Part shown: positions 14,752-22,799 of the stretch, piece after piece | Numbering within the stretch: position 1 is the first letter of the stretch | Layout: each line of letters starts with the position of its first letter | Assembly: GCF_036242395.1 (NCBI RefSeq) | Contig: NZ_CP108458.1 | Location: 7,626,001 to 7,690,000 of the forward strand | Direction: 5' to 3' | DNA length: 64,000 bases | From: Kitasatospora sp. NBC_01266 | Lineage (GTDB): Bacteria; Actinomycetota; Actinomycetes; Streptomycetales; Streptomycetaceae | Translations under genes and position numbers: made by a program | The notes under the pieces: generated by a model | The model's input: only the letters and a program-made list of their open reading frames with translations | Databases searched by the model: none | What the model was told of the DNA's origin: nothing

Positions 14752-16560
14752 GTGGCTCTGCCCGTCGACGCGGACTCGCCCGACCCGGACGACGGGACGG
14801 CCACCGCGCAGACCCCGCAGGACGGGCAGGCCCCGCAGCCTCCGAAGCCCCCGCAGGACGGGCAGGACGGGCAGCTCCCGCAGGCCGCGCGACCCGGACG
14901 CCTCGCCCGGCTGCGCGCCAAGGTGCGGGCCGGCTGGCGCCGCAGCGCGCTGGCCGCGGCGGCCGGGCTGGCGCTGGCCGCCGCCTTCCCGCCCTACGAC
15001 CTGTGGCCGCTGTCGATCCTCGCGGTGGCGGCCCTCTCGCTGCTCACCCGGGGCCGCAGCTTCCGGCAGGGCGCCTGGACGGGCTTCGCCTTCGGGTTCC
15101 CGTTCTTCCTCTGGCTGCTGGTCTGGATCCGGGTGATCGGCTCCGACGCCTGGGTCGGCCTCTCGGCCGCCGAGGCGGCGTTCCTCTGGGCGCTGGGCGG
15201 CGCGCTGGCCCTCACCTCGCGGCTGCGGGCGTGGCCGCTCTGGGCGGCCTGCCTCTGGGTCGCCGAGGAGTGGGCGCGCGACCGGCTGCCGTTCGGCGGG
15301 TTCCCGTGGGGCCGGCTCGCCTTCGCCAACACCGCCAGCCCGTTCACCCCGCTGGCCGCGCTCGGTGGCGCGGTGCTGGTCACCTTCGCCGTCGCGCTGA
15401 CCGGCACGCTGCTCGGCTACCTCGCGGTGCCCGTGCTGCGCCGCCTGCGCGCCCGCCGGGCCGCCGCTCCGCTCGCCCCGCTGACGCCGCGCCGGGTGCT
15501 GCTGCCCGCCGGTGCCGGTGCCTGCGCCGCGCTGATCGCGATCAGCGGCTTCGCCGTCCCGGTGCCCACCTCGGGCCAGAGCGCCGGCGGCCCGGCCAGC
15601 GCCCAGGTGGCGCTGATCCAGGGCAACGTGCCGCACCCCGGCATGGACTTCCTCGGCCGCCCGATGCAGGTGCTGGACAACCACGCGGCCGAGACCGAGA
15701 AGCTGGCCTCGCAGGTGGCCGCGGGCCAGGCGCCCAAGCCGCAGCTGGTGATCTGGCCGGAGAACTCCTCCGACCTCGACCCGTACGGCGATCCGCTCAC
15801 CTACGAGGTGATCACCGAGGCGGTCCGCTCGATCGGCGTCCCCACCCTGGTCGGCGCCCTGGTCGACGGCCCGGACCCGCAGCACGTGCAGAACGAGGGC
15901 ATCGTCTGGAACCCGATCAGCGGGCCCGGCGCGCACTACACCAAGCAGCACCCGGTCCCGTTCGGCGAGTACGTGCCGTTCCGCTCGGTGCTGATGAAGG
16001 TGATCGGCCGGCTGAAGCGGATCTCCCGCGACTTCTACGCCGGCAAGGGCACCGGCGTGATGCAGCTCGGCCCGGCCCGGATCGGCGACGTGATCTGCTT
16101 CGAGGTCGCCTACGACGAGATCGTCCGGGACACCGTCAACGACGGCGGCCGGGTGATCGTGGTGCAGACCAACAACGCCACCTATGCCAAGAGCGGCCAG
16201 CCCGACCAGCAGCTCGCGATGTCCCGGCTGCGCGCGGTCGAGCACGGCCGGGCCGTGCTGATCGCCGCGACCAGCGGGATCAGCGCCGTCATCCGCCCGG
16301 ACGGCAGCATCGAGAGCCGCACCGCCGAGCTGACCCCCGCCACGCTCAGCGCCGACGTGCCGCTGCGGGACAGCAAGACGGTGGCCGACCGGGTGGGTGC
16401 CGCGCCGGAGTGGGCGATCTCCGTCATCGGACTGCTGGCCTGCGGCGCGGCGGTGCTGACCGGTCGTCGCCGGCGTGGCGGGAACGGCGGCGCGAGCGGT
16501 GCCGGGAGTGGGACGGCGGCTGGAACACCGGCGAGCGCCGAACCGTTGTCCGTTTCGTGA
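14752..16560 (+). CDS. lnt: Apolipoprotein N-acyltransferase
   Basis: The 602-residue protein has a Pro/Gln/Asp-rich cytoplasmic N-terminus (about 1-45), six to seven membrane helices (about 60-290) and a nitrilase-like periplasmic domain with the Glu-Lys-Cys triad visible in VIWPENSSDL, YTKQHPVPFGEYVP and DVICFEVAYDE, then a final membrane helix. Lnt adds the third acyl chain to lipoproteins. GTG 14752 is the first in-frame start with a weak GAGAG site. Its stop overlaps fxsA (GTGA). The polyprenol-phosphate mannosyltransferase often found beside it is absent here. Confidence 0.93.
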   Translation: MALPVDADSPDPDDGTATAQTPQDGQAPQPPKPPQDGQDGQLPQAARPGRLARLRAKVRAGWRRSALAAAAGLALAAAFPPYDLWPLSILAVAALSLLTRGRSFRQGAWTGFAFGFPFFLWLLVWIRVIGSDAWVGLSAAEAAFLWALGGALALTSRLRAWPLWAACLWVAEEWARDRLPFGGFPWGRLAFANTASPFTPLAALGGAVLVTFAVALTGTLLGYLAVPVLRRLRARRAAAPLAPLTPRRVLLPAGAGACAALIAISGFAVPVPTSGQSAGGPASAQVALIQGNVPHPGMDFLGRPMQVLDNHAAETEKLASQVAAGQAPKPQLVIWPENSSDLDPYGDPLTYEVITEAVRSIGVPTLVGALVDGPDPQHVQNEGIVWNPISGPGAHYTKQHPVPFGEYVPFRSVLMKVIGRLKRISRDFYAGKGTGVMQLGPARIGDVICFEVAYDEIVRDTVNDGGRVIVVQTNNATYAKSGQPDQQLAMSRLRAVEHGRAVLIAATSGISAVIRPDGSIESRTAELTPATLSADVPLRDSKTVADRVGAAPEWAISVIGLLACGAAVLTGRRRRGGNGGASGAGSGTAAGTPASAEPLSVS

Positions 16561-17171
16561 CACAGCACGTGAACCCCACCCGGGCCGGCCGTCCCAGCCG
16601 GCTGCGCCGCTTCCTGCCGTTGCTCCTGGCCGCCTGGCTGGTGCTCGAGATCTGGGTGATGATCCAGGTCGCCTCGGTGACGGGGTGGCTGCTGGTGCTG
16701 ATCCTGCTGCTGCTCGGCCTGGTGGTCGGGATCCGGCTGGTCAAGCGGGCCGGTCTGGACGCACTGCGGGCCGCCACCGCCGGCACCCCGTTCGAGAACC
16801 CGGGTGCGGGCGCCGGCCCGACCGCGAGCGCCGGCGAGCGCCGGCCGTCCAGCGGAAACGCCGGGCTGATGGCATTGGCCGGGGCCTTCCTCGCGGTGCC
16901 CGGTTTCCTCTCCGACCTGCTGGGCCTGACCATGCTCTTCCCGCCGACCCGGGTGCTGTGGCGGGCGGCCGGCCGCGGGCTGGCCCGCCGGGCGGTGCGC
17001 TCGGTGCCGACCGGCGATCCGCTGGCCGACGCGCTGCGGTTGCAGCAGCAGATCCGGATCCACCGCCCTGACGGCAAGGTGGTCCAGGGCGAGGTGGTCG
17101 ACCCGGCCGACGAACCCGGCCCGGCCCGGGGCCCGCAGGACGACGATCCGCGCCCGCCGCTCAGCCGCTGA
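16557..17171 (+). CDS. fxsA: FxsA family membrane protein
   Basis: The 204-residue protein has the FxsA domain: helices at about 20-40 and 42-60 (LEIWVMIQVASVTGW), then MALAGAFLAVPGFLSDLLGLTMLFPPTR near 100-130 and a charged C-terminal tail. FxsA was named in E. coli for suppressing F-plasmid exclusion of phage T7; its actinomycete role is unknown. The GTG start at 16557 overlaps the lnt stop, so it is translated from the same message. A near-perfect palindromic terminator separates it from the convergent rbpA. Confidence 0.9.
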   Translation: MTQHVNPTRAGRPSRLRRFLPLLLAAWLVLEIWVMIQVASVTGWLLVLILLLLGLVVGIRLVKRAGLDALRAATAGTPFENPGAGAGPTASAGERRPSSGNAGLMALAGAFLAVPGFLSDLLGLTMLFPPTRVLWRAAGRGLARRAVRSVPTGDPLADALRLQQQIRIHRPDGKVVQGEVVDPADEPGPARGPQDDDPRPPLSR

Positions 17172-17198
17172 GCGACCTGCCGCAACGCGACCGTAGAA

Positions 17199-17264
17199 AC
17201 GTAGGAACAACGCGGTGGGGCCCCGGTCCAATTGGATCGGGGCCCCACCGCGTTGTTCCTACGT
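17199..17264. terminator. 66-base near-perfect palindrome, bidirectional terminator
   Basis: The arms 17199-17231 and 17232-17264 are complementary over 33 bp with one mismatch, starting ACGTAGGAACAACGCGGTGG. It lies exactly between the fxsA stop and the rbpA stop codon at 17265, so it should end transcription from both sides. A stem this long without a natural loop is unusual. Confidence 0.85.
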
Positions 17265-17639
17265 TCAGGCGCTCTTACGGGTGTCCCGCGGGTGTACCGC
17301 GAGGTTCATCCCGCCGGAGCGGAGCACGGCCAGCCGCTCGGCCAGCACCTCCTCCAGCTCCTCGCGGGTCCGGCGCTCCATCAGCATGTCCCAATGGGTC
17401 CGGGTCGGCTTGGTCTTCTTCTCTTCCGGCTCGTCACCGTCGAGCAGGACGGCCTCGGTGCCGCAGAAGCGGCACTCCCATACCGACGGAATCTCCGCCT
17501 CAACGGAGAAGGGCACCTCGAACCGGTGTCCGTTCTGGCAGGCGTACTCGACGGTCTGGCGCGGAGCCAGATCAATGCCACGGTCGGTCTCGTAGCTAGT
17601 GGCGCCGAGTCGCGTGCCTCGGAGAGCTCGCTCGCTCAT
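17265..17639 (-). CDS. rbpA: RNA polymerase-binding protein RbpA
   Basis: The 124-residue protein is a close match to Streptomyces RbpA: MSERALRGTRLGATSYETDR tail, a core zinc-ribbon-like domain (CQNGH ... WECRFCG, residues about 34-60), a basic linker (EEKKTKPTRTHWDMLMERR) and the sigma-interaction domain (REELEEVLAERLAVLRSG). RbpA binds RNA polymerase and the principal sigma factor, stabilises open complexes and is induced by disulfide stress. One cysteine of the usual set is replaced, but enough remain for the fold. A SigR promoter lies 65 bases upstream. Confidence 0.97.
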   Translation of the reverse strand: MSERALRGTRLGATSYETDRGIDLAPRQTVEYACQNGHRFEVPFSVEAEIPSVWECRFCGTEAVLLDGDEPEEKKTKPTRTHWDMLMERRTREELEEVLAERLAVLRSGGMNLAVHPRDTRKSA

Positions 17640-17935
17640 GAATCGTGCCTCCAGGGCTTATGGCCCACAGGACTAGTTGGGGTCGCTGTCTTCGTCGTTC
17701 GGTCAACGCTCGGCTTGCGACGAAGATTCCCGACCGGGACATGCGTCGTCTGTCGTGCCGTCCCTGTTTGTACCCATCTCCGTCCGATTTGTCACATCTG
17801 GACAGAGATATCACCCTGGGTGTCACGAATTTCGCGCCCAGTGACCGAATCGCTTTACTGGCTTGCCGGAGCGTACTGGGGGTGCCGCCGAATTGGCCAT
17901 TCGCACAGCTCATCCGGACGGGTCGGGTCGCCGGC
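17640..17935. other. Intergenic region carrying the rbpA promoter
   Basis: About 296 bases between rbpA and the stop of the leftward FtsK-like gene. It holds the SigR promoter of rbpA and lower-GC sequence around 17770-17900 with no convincing coding region. Confidence 0.6.
17704..17731 (-). promoter_or_regulatory. SigR-type promoter of rbpA
   Basis: On the minus strand GGGAAT (17726-17731) and GTTG (17704-17707) are separated by exactly 18 bases, an exact match to the Streptomyces SigR consensus GGGAAT-N18-GTT. It lies 65 bases upstream of the rbpA ATG at 17639. SigR is the thiol-oxidative-stress sigma factor, and rbpA is a known member of its regulon. Confidence 0.93.
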
Positions 17936-19525
17936 TCAGCGCGGTTTGCTGAGCTCGACCCGGGTGGCGCCGTTGGCGGGCGGCTGCTCGGTGGTCTCCG
18001 GCACCTGGGGCGGGTGGGTCGGCAGTGGTGGGGCGGCGGCCTCGATCCGGGTGTCGCGGTGCGGCAGCAGGGCGATCACGGCGTCGCGCAGCCGGGCCGG
18101 CGCCTCCTCGTCCAGCGGGTCGAGGGTGGCGGGCACCTGGAGCCTGGTCGGGGGCTGGGCGCCGATCCGGGCGTAGCCGCGGCCGGGCGGTGTCTGCGCG
18201 GCCGGGGCCAGGTCGAGCGGGACGCCGAGCGCGCGGTGCAGGTCCTGCGGGTGCTGGCCGCCGAGCACCACCCGGGCCCGGGTGGCGGAGCGCAGGGCCG
18301 GCGAGAGCCTGTCGAGGGCCTCGACCGACTCGGCCACCACCACGGTGACCCGGGCCGCCCGGCCCTGGCGCAGCGGCAGCTCCAGCAGGTCCTGCGGGTC
18401 CGGGCGGCCCTCGGCCTGGGCCAGCTCGCTCAGCTCGGTGGGGTGGTCGAGCAGCAGCCAGAGCGGGCGGGTGGCATCGGCCGGGGCGGGCTCGCCCCGG
18501 TAGCGGGCGGCGTTCAGTGCGGCCAGCCGGCGCTCGGTCTCCTGCGCCGCCCAGTCCAGTGCGGCCAGCGCGCCGTGCAGGCTGGTCTCCACCGTGTGCA
18601 CGCCCGGACGGTTCACCAGGCAGGCGTGCTCACCGGTGCCGGCACCGTCGATCACCAGCAGGTCGCCGTGGGCCAGCGCCTGCAGCGCGACGGTGCGCAG
18701 CAGCGTGGAGGTGCCGGACCCGGCCGTGCCCAGGGCCAGCAGGTGCGGCTCGGCCGAACGCGGACCGGTGCGCCAGATCACCGGGTGCTGGTGGCCGGTG
18801 CCGCCGTCCTGGGTGACCGGGATCATCCGCTGGGTGGCCTGGGCGTCGGTGAAGCCGAGCACGATCTCGCCGGGCGTGGTCACCCAGGTCTGCGCGGGGA
18901 CGTCCTGCGGCAGTGGCGCCAGCGCGGTGACCTGGAGGCGGTTGCACTCCTGGTCCCAGTCGAAGCGGTACTCCCGGGCCCGGCCCGCCTTGCCCTGCAC
19001 CACCTGCTCGATCCGGGCCCGGGCGGCGGGCTCGGTGTCGGTGAAGTGGGCCGGGTAGCCGATCTCCAGCGCGGCCAGCCGGCCCTCGGCGTCGAAGGTC
19101 CAGCCCGCGAACGCGTCCTGGTAGCCGCCGTCGGAGCGGTAGAGCGGGCAGACGTCGTCCGGGGAGGCCAGGTACGGGGTGAGCGCGGCGTACAGGGCGG
19201 GCAGTTTGACGTCGGCCGGGTCGGGGGGCGGCGTTGCCGGCACCTTGGGTTCGCGCCCCTTCCAGGCGGCGCTGGCCACCAGCGCGATCACGGCGAGCAC
19301 CGGGCCGTGCGGCAGCAGCAGCACGCCGATCGCGGCGGCGAGGGTGAGTAGCAGGGTCGGGCCGCGCCGCTCCTTGGGCGTGGCCTGCCAGCGGGTCCTG
19401 GCCCAGCCGGCGTGCCGGCGCAGGCCCCGCGCGATCAGGGTGAGCGGCGCGAACATGTCGGCGGCGTGGTCGCCGGCGGTGCGGGCGAGGTCGCGGCTGC
19501 GGGTCAGGTGGCGGTTGAGGGACAT
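17936..19525 (-). CDS. FtsK/SpoIIIE-like membrane protein with degenerate ATPase motifs
   Basis: The 529-residue protein has a basic N-terminus, two membrane helices (about 56-90) and a cytoplasmic P-loop domain arranged as in FtsK and conjugation TraB/Tra proteins. The P-loop reads GTAGSGTST (266-274), with Thr where the catalytic Lys should be, and the Walker B region reads WLLLDH (356-361). ATP hydrolysis is therefore doubtful. It sits with a small membrane protein, and no plasmid or integrase genes are present, so it is probably a resident chromosomal protein of unknown role. Confidence 0.7.
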   Translation of the reverse strand: MSLNRHLTRSRDLARTAGDHAADMFAPLTLIARGLRRHAGWARTRWQATPKERRGPTLLLTLAAAIGVLLLPHGPVLAVIALVASAAWKGREPKVPATPPPDPADVKLPALYAALTPYLASPDDVCPLYRSDGGYQDAFAGWTFDAEGRLAALEIGYPAHFTDTEPAARARIEQVVQGKAGRAREYRFDWDQECNRLQVTALAPLPQDVPAQTWVTTPGEIVLGFTDAQATQRMIPVTQDGGTGHQHPVIWRTGPRSAEPHLLALGTAGSGTSTLLRTVALQALAHGDLLVIDGAGTGEHACLVNRPGVHTVETSLHGALAALDWAAQETERRLAALNAARYRGEPAPADATRPLWLLLDHPTELSELAQAEGRPDPQDLLELPLRQGRAARVTVVVAESVEALDRLSPALRSATRARVVLGGQHPQDLHRALGVPLDLAPAAQTPPGRGYARIGAQPPTRLQVPATLDPLDEEAPARLRDAVIALLPHRDTRIEAAAPPLPTHPPQVPETTEQPPANGATRVELSKPR

Positions 19526-19655
19526 GGTCCTGGACTCCCCGGGCGATCGGACGGGCGTGGGACGAGGCTGGCGAGGGGGACACGAGCGGCGGCCCGGGGC
19601 GGTGGGACCGCGCCCGGGCCGCCGGTCTCGACGTGCGGTGCGACAGACGCGCGGC

Positions 19656-19850
19656 TCAGAACTTGATGCCGCCGAGCAGGTTGGCCAGGCTCGCGCCGCC
19701 GGCCTGGATGCTCGGCGCGATCGCGGTGCCCGCCAGGTAGAAGCCGAAGAGGGCGCAGACCAGGGCGTGCGAGACCTTGAGCCCGTCCCGCCGGAAGAAG
19801 AGGAACGCGATGGTGCCGAACAGGACGATGCCGGAGATGGACAGGATCAC
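19656..19850 (-). CDS. Small membrane protein paired with the FtsK-like gene
   Basis: The 64-residue protein starts at GTG 19850 behind a GAGGAG site (about 19859-19864) and consists of two membrane helices (VILSISGIVLFGTIAFLFF and VSHALVCALFGFYLAG) plus a Gly/Ala-rich tail (GGASLANLLGGIKF). It is co-oriented with the FtsK-like gene, 130 bases away. The pairing suggests a joint membrane complex. A longer upstream frame exists but lacks a ribosome binding site. Confidence 0.75.
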   Translation of the reverse strand: MILSISGIVLFGTIAFLFFRRDGLKVSHALVCALFGFYLAGTAIAPSIQAGGASLANLLGGIKF

Positions 19851-20346
19851 GGGGACTGCTCCTCGGTGAGGCGGGACAGGGTGCCACTGCCGGGGCATGG
19901 CAGCGATGGGGTGGTCCGCGAGGCCATACAGGGGACAGTGTCACGGAGAGTGCCCTAATCCTGACAAAAAGTAATAGATGACGGAACGGGGCAAATGGGT
20001 GGTCTTCGCTCGAAGTCGCAGGCCGGGGGTGGGAACGAAGGTTCGGGCGGGCGTCCGGCGCTGGCGCGGTGGACGGATTTCACGGACTTTCGGGTGCGCC
20101 GGACGCGACCGGAGCGAGCGCCGGGCGACGCGCCCGAATTCGCTCGAACGGTGGCGCGACCCCGGTTCCGGTGCGTCGTGTCCGGTCGCCCGGCAGCCGG
20201 ATCGCGGCTGGCACTGGCCCGGGCGATCACGGACGGCTACCGTTCCGGTGGCGCAACCCTGAGTGTCAACTGAACCCTGAGCTTCGCTCGAACGCTGAGC
20301 AGCGCTCGAATCCCTGAGCTTCGCTCCCGACCCGAAAGGGCCCGTG
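19851..20346. other. Divergent intergenic region
   Basis: About 496 bases between the leftward small membrane gene and the rightward ankyrin gene. An AT-richer patch (19955-19985) with TTGTCA on the minus strand (19962-19967) may belong to the membrane-gene promoter. The region 19990-20250 shows no gene I can support. The right end holds an imperfect tandem repeat. Confidence 0.45.
20257..20328 (+). repeat. Four imperfect 18-bp repeats upstream of the ankyrin gene
   Basis: Units begin at 20257, 20275, 20293 and 20312, each starting C(C/G)CTGAG and most ending GCTCGAA. The second and fourth share CCCTGAGCTTCGCTC exactly. The array ends just before the ribosome binding site (GAAAGGG) of the ankyrin gene. 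Confidence 0.7.
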
Positions 20347-20772
20347 ATGGCCGACTCGTCCGAATCCCTGCCGCCCGCCACCGAGGAGCCCGACGAGGCC
20401 GAGCTGATCGAGCTGGCCGGCCGGATCTTCGACGCCGCCCGGGGCGGCGACGCCGAGGCGCTCGGCGCCTTCCTGGCCGCCGGGGCGCCGGTGAACCTCG
20501 CCAACGACCGCGGCGACACGCTGCTGATGCTGGCCGCCTACCACGGTCACGCGCCGGTCGTCCGGCTGCTGCTGGCCGGTGGTGCCGACCCGAACCAGGC
20601 CAACGACCGCGGTCAGACGCCGCTGGCCGGGACCGTCTTCAAGGGCGCCGCCGAGGCGCTGGACGCGCTGCTGGAGGGTGGCGCCGACCCGCACGCGGGG
20701 CGCCCGTCGGCCTTCGAGACCGCCCAGATGTTCGGCAAGGAGGACCTGCTGGTCCGCTTCGGCGGTCGTTGA
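20347..20772 (+). CDS. Ankyrin repeat protein
   Basis: The 141-residue protein contains about three ankyrin repeats (DRGDTLLMLAAYHGHAPVVRLLLAGGADPNQ, DRGQTPLAGTVFKGAAEALDALLEGGADPH) after an acidic N-terminus. Similar small ankyrin proteins in streptomycetes often sit near catalase genes and act as protein-binding modules, but no catalase is here. ATG 20347 follows GAAAGGG by 7 bases; a GTG at 20344 is an alternative that adds one residue. Confidence 0.9.
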   Translation: MADSSESLPPATEEPDEAELIELAGRIFDAARGGDAEALGAFLAAGAPVNLANDRGDTLLMLAAYHGHAPVVRLLLAGGADPNQANDRGQTPLAGTVFKGAAEALDALLEGGADPHAGRPSAFETAQMFGKEDLLVRFGGR

Positions 20773-20814
20773 CCCGGGCGCGCTCCCGACCCGCCCCCGC
20801 CGGTCTCGATCGGG

Positions 20815-20842
20815 TTCGACTCTTCCGGGAAAAACGTAGAAT
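20815..20842 (+). promoter_or_regulatory. Candidate promoter of the GNAT gene
   Basis: TTCGAC (20815-20820) and TAGAAT (20837-20842) are 16 bases apart. The -10 ends 6 bases before the ATG at 20849, so transcription would begin at or next to that ATG. Confidence 0.6.
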
Positions 20843-20848
20843 CATCGG

Positions 20849-21358
20849 ATGATCGGGTTGGTCGTTACCCTGACGGTCATGGAACTTCGCATCACCGGGT
20901 ACGACCACCCCGACGCCGACCTGCTGACCGCCGCGGTCCAGCAGGAGTACATCCAGCGCTACGGCGACGTGGACCACACCGAACTGCGGGCGGAGCACTT
21001 CGCCGACCCGCACGGGATCTTCGTGGTCGGTTACCTGGACGGCGCGCCGGTCGCCTGCGGTGGTTGGCGCGCCAAGGACGGCGACTACCCCTTCCTGAGT
21101 GACGGCGATGCCGAGCTCAAGCGGATGTTCGTGGTCCCGTCGGCTCGTGGCCGGGGCCTGTCCCGGACCGTGCTGCGCCACCTGGAGACGCTGGCCGGCC
21201 AGGCCGGGCGGCGGCGCATGGTGCTGGAGACCGGCACCGAGCAGCCGGAGGCGGTGGCGCTCTACGAGTCCGAGGGGTACCAGCCGATCACCAAGTTCGG
21301 CATCTACCGCGAGGCCCCCGAGTCCATCTGCCTGGGCAAGGAGCTGACCGCCGGCTGA
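20849..21358 (+). CDS. GNAT family N-acetyltransferase
   Basis: The protein shows the GNAT core: ELKRMFVVPSARGRGLSRTVLRHLE is beta4 plus the acetyl-CoA pyrophosphate loop, followed by VLETGTEQPEAVALYESEGYQPI. It acetylates an unknown amine or protein. Start choice: ATG 20849 gives 169 residues and fits a leaderless mRNA (TAGAAT 6 bases upstream); ATG 20879 gives 159 residues beginning MELRITGY, which looks like the typical family N-terminus. Neither has a ribosome binding site. Confidence 0.9.
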   Translation: MIGLVVTLTVMELRITGYDHPDADLLTAAVQQEYIQRYGDVDHTELRAEHFADPHGIFVVGYLDGAPVACGGWRAKDGDYPFLSDGDAELKRMFVVPSARGRGLSRTVLRHLETLAGQAGRRRMVLETGTEQPEAVALYESEGYQPITKFGIYREAPESICLGKELTAG

Positions 21359-21691
21359 GCTCCGCCCGGTGGGCGGACCGGACAGGGGACCGGCAGGCGG
21401 ATCGACCGGCGGATCGACTGGCGCAATTACGTGCGATGCCGTGTTTCGGCAGCGGTGCGCAGCTGCGACCGGCGCCGATCGGCGGATGGCGCTTCCGCCG
21501 ATCGGCCGGTTACTTGACTGGTGCCGGTGAATTATCCGTACTCCGGTCGTGGGGTCCTGCCACCGGGTGGCGGATAAACCGCGAATTGGGTGGTTGGGCT
21601 GGGCTAGCGTCATACCCGCTGCGTCCTCGGGTGCTGCCGGAAAACCGGGAGCACTCGTCCCCTGTCCATCCGCTATTTCTCGGGAGACATC
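21359..21691. other. Intergenic region with a hairpin
   Basis: About 333 bases between the GNAT gene and a small unknown gene. It contains a perfect hairpin (listed separately) and a TAGCGT at 21605-21610 that could be the -10 of the next gene. Nothing else is recognisable. Confidence 0.5.
21474..21506 (+). terminator. 13-bp perfect hairpin
   Basis: GCCGATCGGCGGA (21474-21486) and TCCGCCGATCGGC (21494-21506) pair around a 7-base loop. It is 115 bases after the GNAT stop and is the likeliest end of that transcript, although the distance is long. Confidence 0.5.
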
Positions 21692-22015
21692 GTGCACGAC
21701 AATTGCCAGCCGGAAAGCAGTGCGGCCGCCGCCGACGGAGTCCAGCTCGCCGTGAACGCGCTCGCCGAATTCCCCGTCCGGGGCGGGACCGGAAACATGG
21801 CGGGCCGCATTGCCGCGACCGCCGAGCTGTGCCGGGCAGTGGACAAGGCGCTGGACGCCCTGGTGGTCCGGATCGCCGCCGAGGCGGCCGAGGAGGGCTG
21901 GACCAGTGGCCGGATGCGCGACACCAGCGCCGACTACCACGACCGCCTGCAGCAGGCGCTCGTCGGTCCGCGCCGAGTGGCCGACGCCCGGCTCCAGGCC
22001 CAGGCACAACGGTGA
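21692..22015 (+). CDS. Hypothetical small protein coupled to the thioesterase-like gene
   Basis: I do not recognise this 107-residue protein. It is alanine-rich and helical, with a middle block (MAGRIAATAELCRAVDKALDALVVRIAAEAAEEG) that could form a coiled helical pair, and no membrane or signal sequence. GTG 21692 follows GGGAGA. Its stop overlaps a GTG of the next frame (GTGA, 22012-22015), so the two are probably translated together. Confidence 0.6.
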   Translation: MHDNCQPESSAAAADGVQLAVNALAEFPVRGGTGNMAGRIAATAELCRAVDKALDALVVRIAAEAAEEGWTSGRMRDTSADYHDRLQQALVGPRRVADARLQAQAQR

Positions 22016-22026
22016 GCGGGGCCACG

Positions 22027-22722
22027 ATGACGACGCACAGCAACGCCCACGTCCTGCGCTGCCCGACCCGCTGGGCCGATGTCGACCAGAACGGGCACAT
22101 CAACAACGCCCGGTTGGTCGGCTACATCCAGGAGGGAATCTACGACCTCTTTCACCACCACGCGCAGGCGGTCCGGGAATCGCTCTTTTCGGCCGGATTC
22201 CTGATCGCGCGGCACGAGATCGATTATCTGGAACAGTTGCACCACCAGCCGGAGCCGCTGCTGGTCCGGCTGATGGTGGAACGGCTCGGCCGCAGTTCCG
22301 CACACGTTCGGGTGGACGTCTGCCGCGACCCGTTCACCTACATGACGGCGCGGACCGTGGTGGTGGCCCGGGATCGGATCTCCGGGCGGTCGCGCAAGCT
22401 GAGCCAGTCGGAGCGGCGCTTCCTCTCCGACTATCTGACGGATGTTCCGTCGGCTGCCCCCGCGATTCCCCGGCCGGCCGGCGGGCCGCCCGCCGAATCA
22501 GCGGGTGCACCGGCGGTTGCGCCGAGCCGGGTGTCGCTGCCGGCGCCGATCGTTGTGTCGGCCCGGCCGGCGGTCACGCCCTCGGTGATGGCGCGCACCA
22601 AGCCGCTGTCGGCCCGTTCGCTGCCGGCCTATCAGGGTGCCGGCCGGCGTGGTCCGGGCGGCCAGGCCCGTAAGGTGCCGGCGCCGAGCCGGGGGCCCGG
22701 GCGGGTGCTCTGCGAGGTCTGA
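22027..22722 (+). CDS. Hotdog-fold acyl-CoA thioesterase-like protein
   Basis: The 231-residue protein begins with a 4-hydroxybenzoyl-CoA thioesterase/FadM-type hotdog domain: TRWADVDQNGHINNARLVGYIQEG carries the conserved Asp and the following helix, then FLIARHEIDYLEQLHHQPEPL (residues about 10-130). The C-terminal 95 residues are a Pro/Ala-rich disordered tail not typical of the family. ATG 22027 follows GAGCGGGG; GTG 22012 overlapping the upstream stop is an alternative start. Its acyl substrate is unknown. Confidence 0.82.
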   Translation: MTTHSNAHVLRCPTRWADVDQNGHINNARLVGYIQEGIYDLFHHHAQAVRESLFSAGFLIARHEIDYLEQLHHQPEPLLVRLMVERLGRSSAHVRVDVCRDPFTYMTARTVVVARDRISGRSRKLSQSERRFLSDYLTDVPSAAPAIPRPAGGPPAESAGAPAVAPSRVSLPAPIVVSARPAVTPSVMARTKPLSARSLPAYQGAGRRGPGGQARKVPAPSRGPGRVLCEV

Positions 22723-22733
22723 GCGCCCGGGTG

Positions 22734-22776
22734 CCGTGGTCGGGGCGGGCCGGGTGACGGCCCGCCCCGACCACGG
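22734..22776 (+). terminator. 18-bp perfect hairpin terminator
   Basis: CCGTGGTCGGGGCGGGCC (22734-22751) pairs with 22759-22776 around a 7-base loop. It lies between the thioesterase-like stop and the convergent ridA stop, so it serves both. Confidence 0.85.
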
Positions 22777-22799
22777 CCGGTCGTCCGGACCGGGCGGGC

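Noticed and set aside
12760..16563. 1267-codon minus-strand open frame
   Set aside because: It lies opposite the amidohydrolase and lnt, whose motifs are unambiguous; its product is low-complexity Arg/Gly/Val-rich.
17936..19850. Integrated conjugative element (FtsK/Tra-like gene)
   Set aside because: No integrase, replication, att site or spread genes nearby, and the ATPase motifs are degenerate; the neighbours are chromosomal housekeeping genes.
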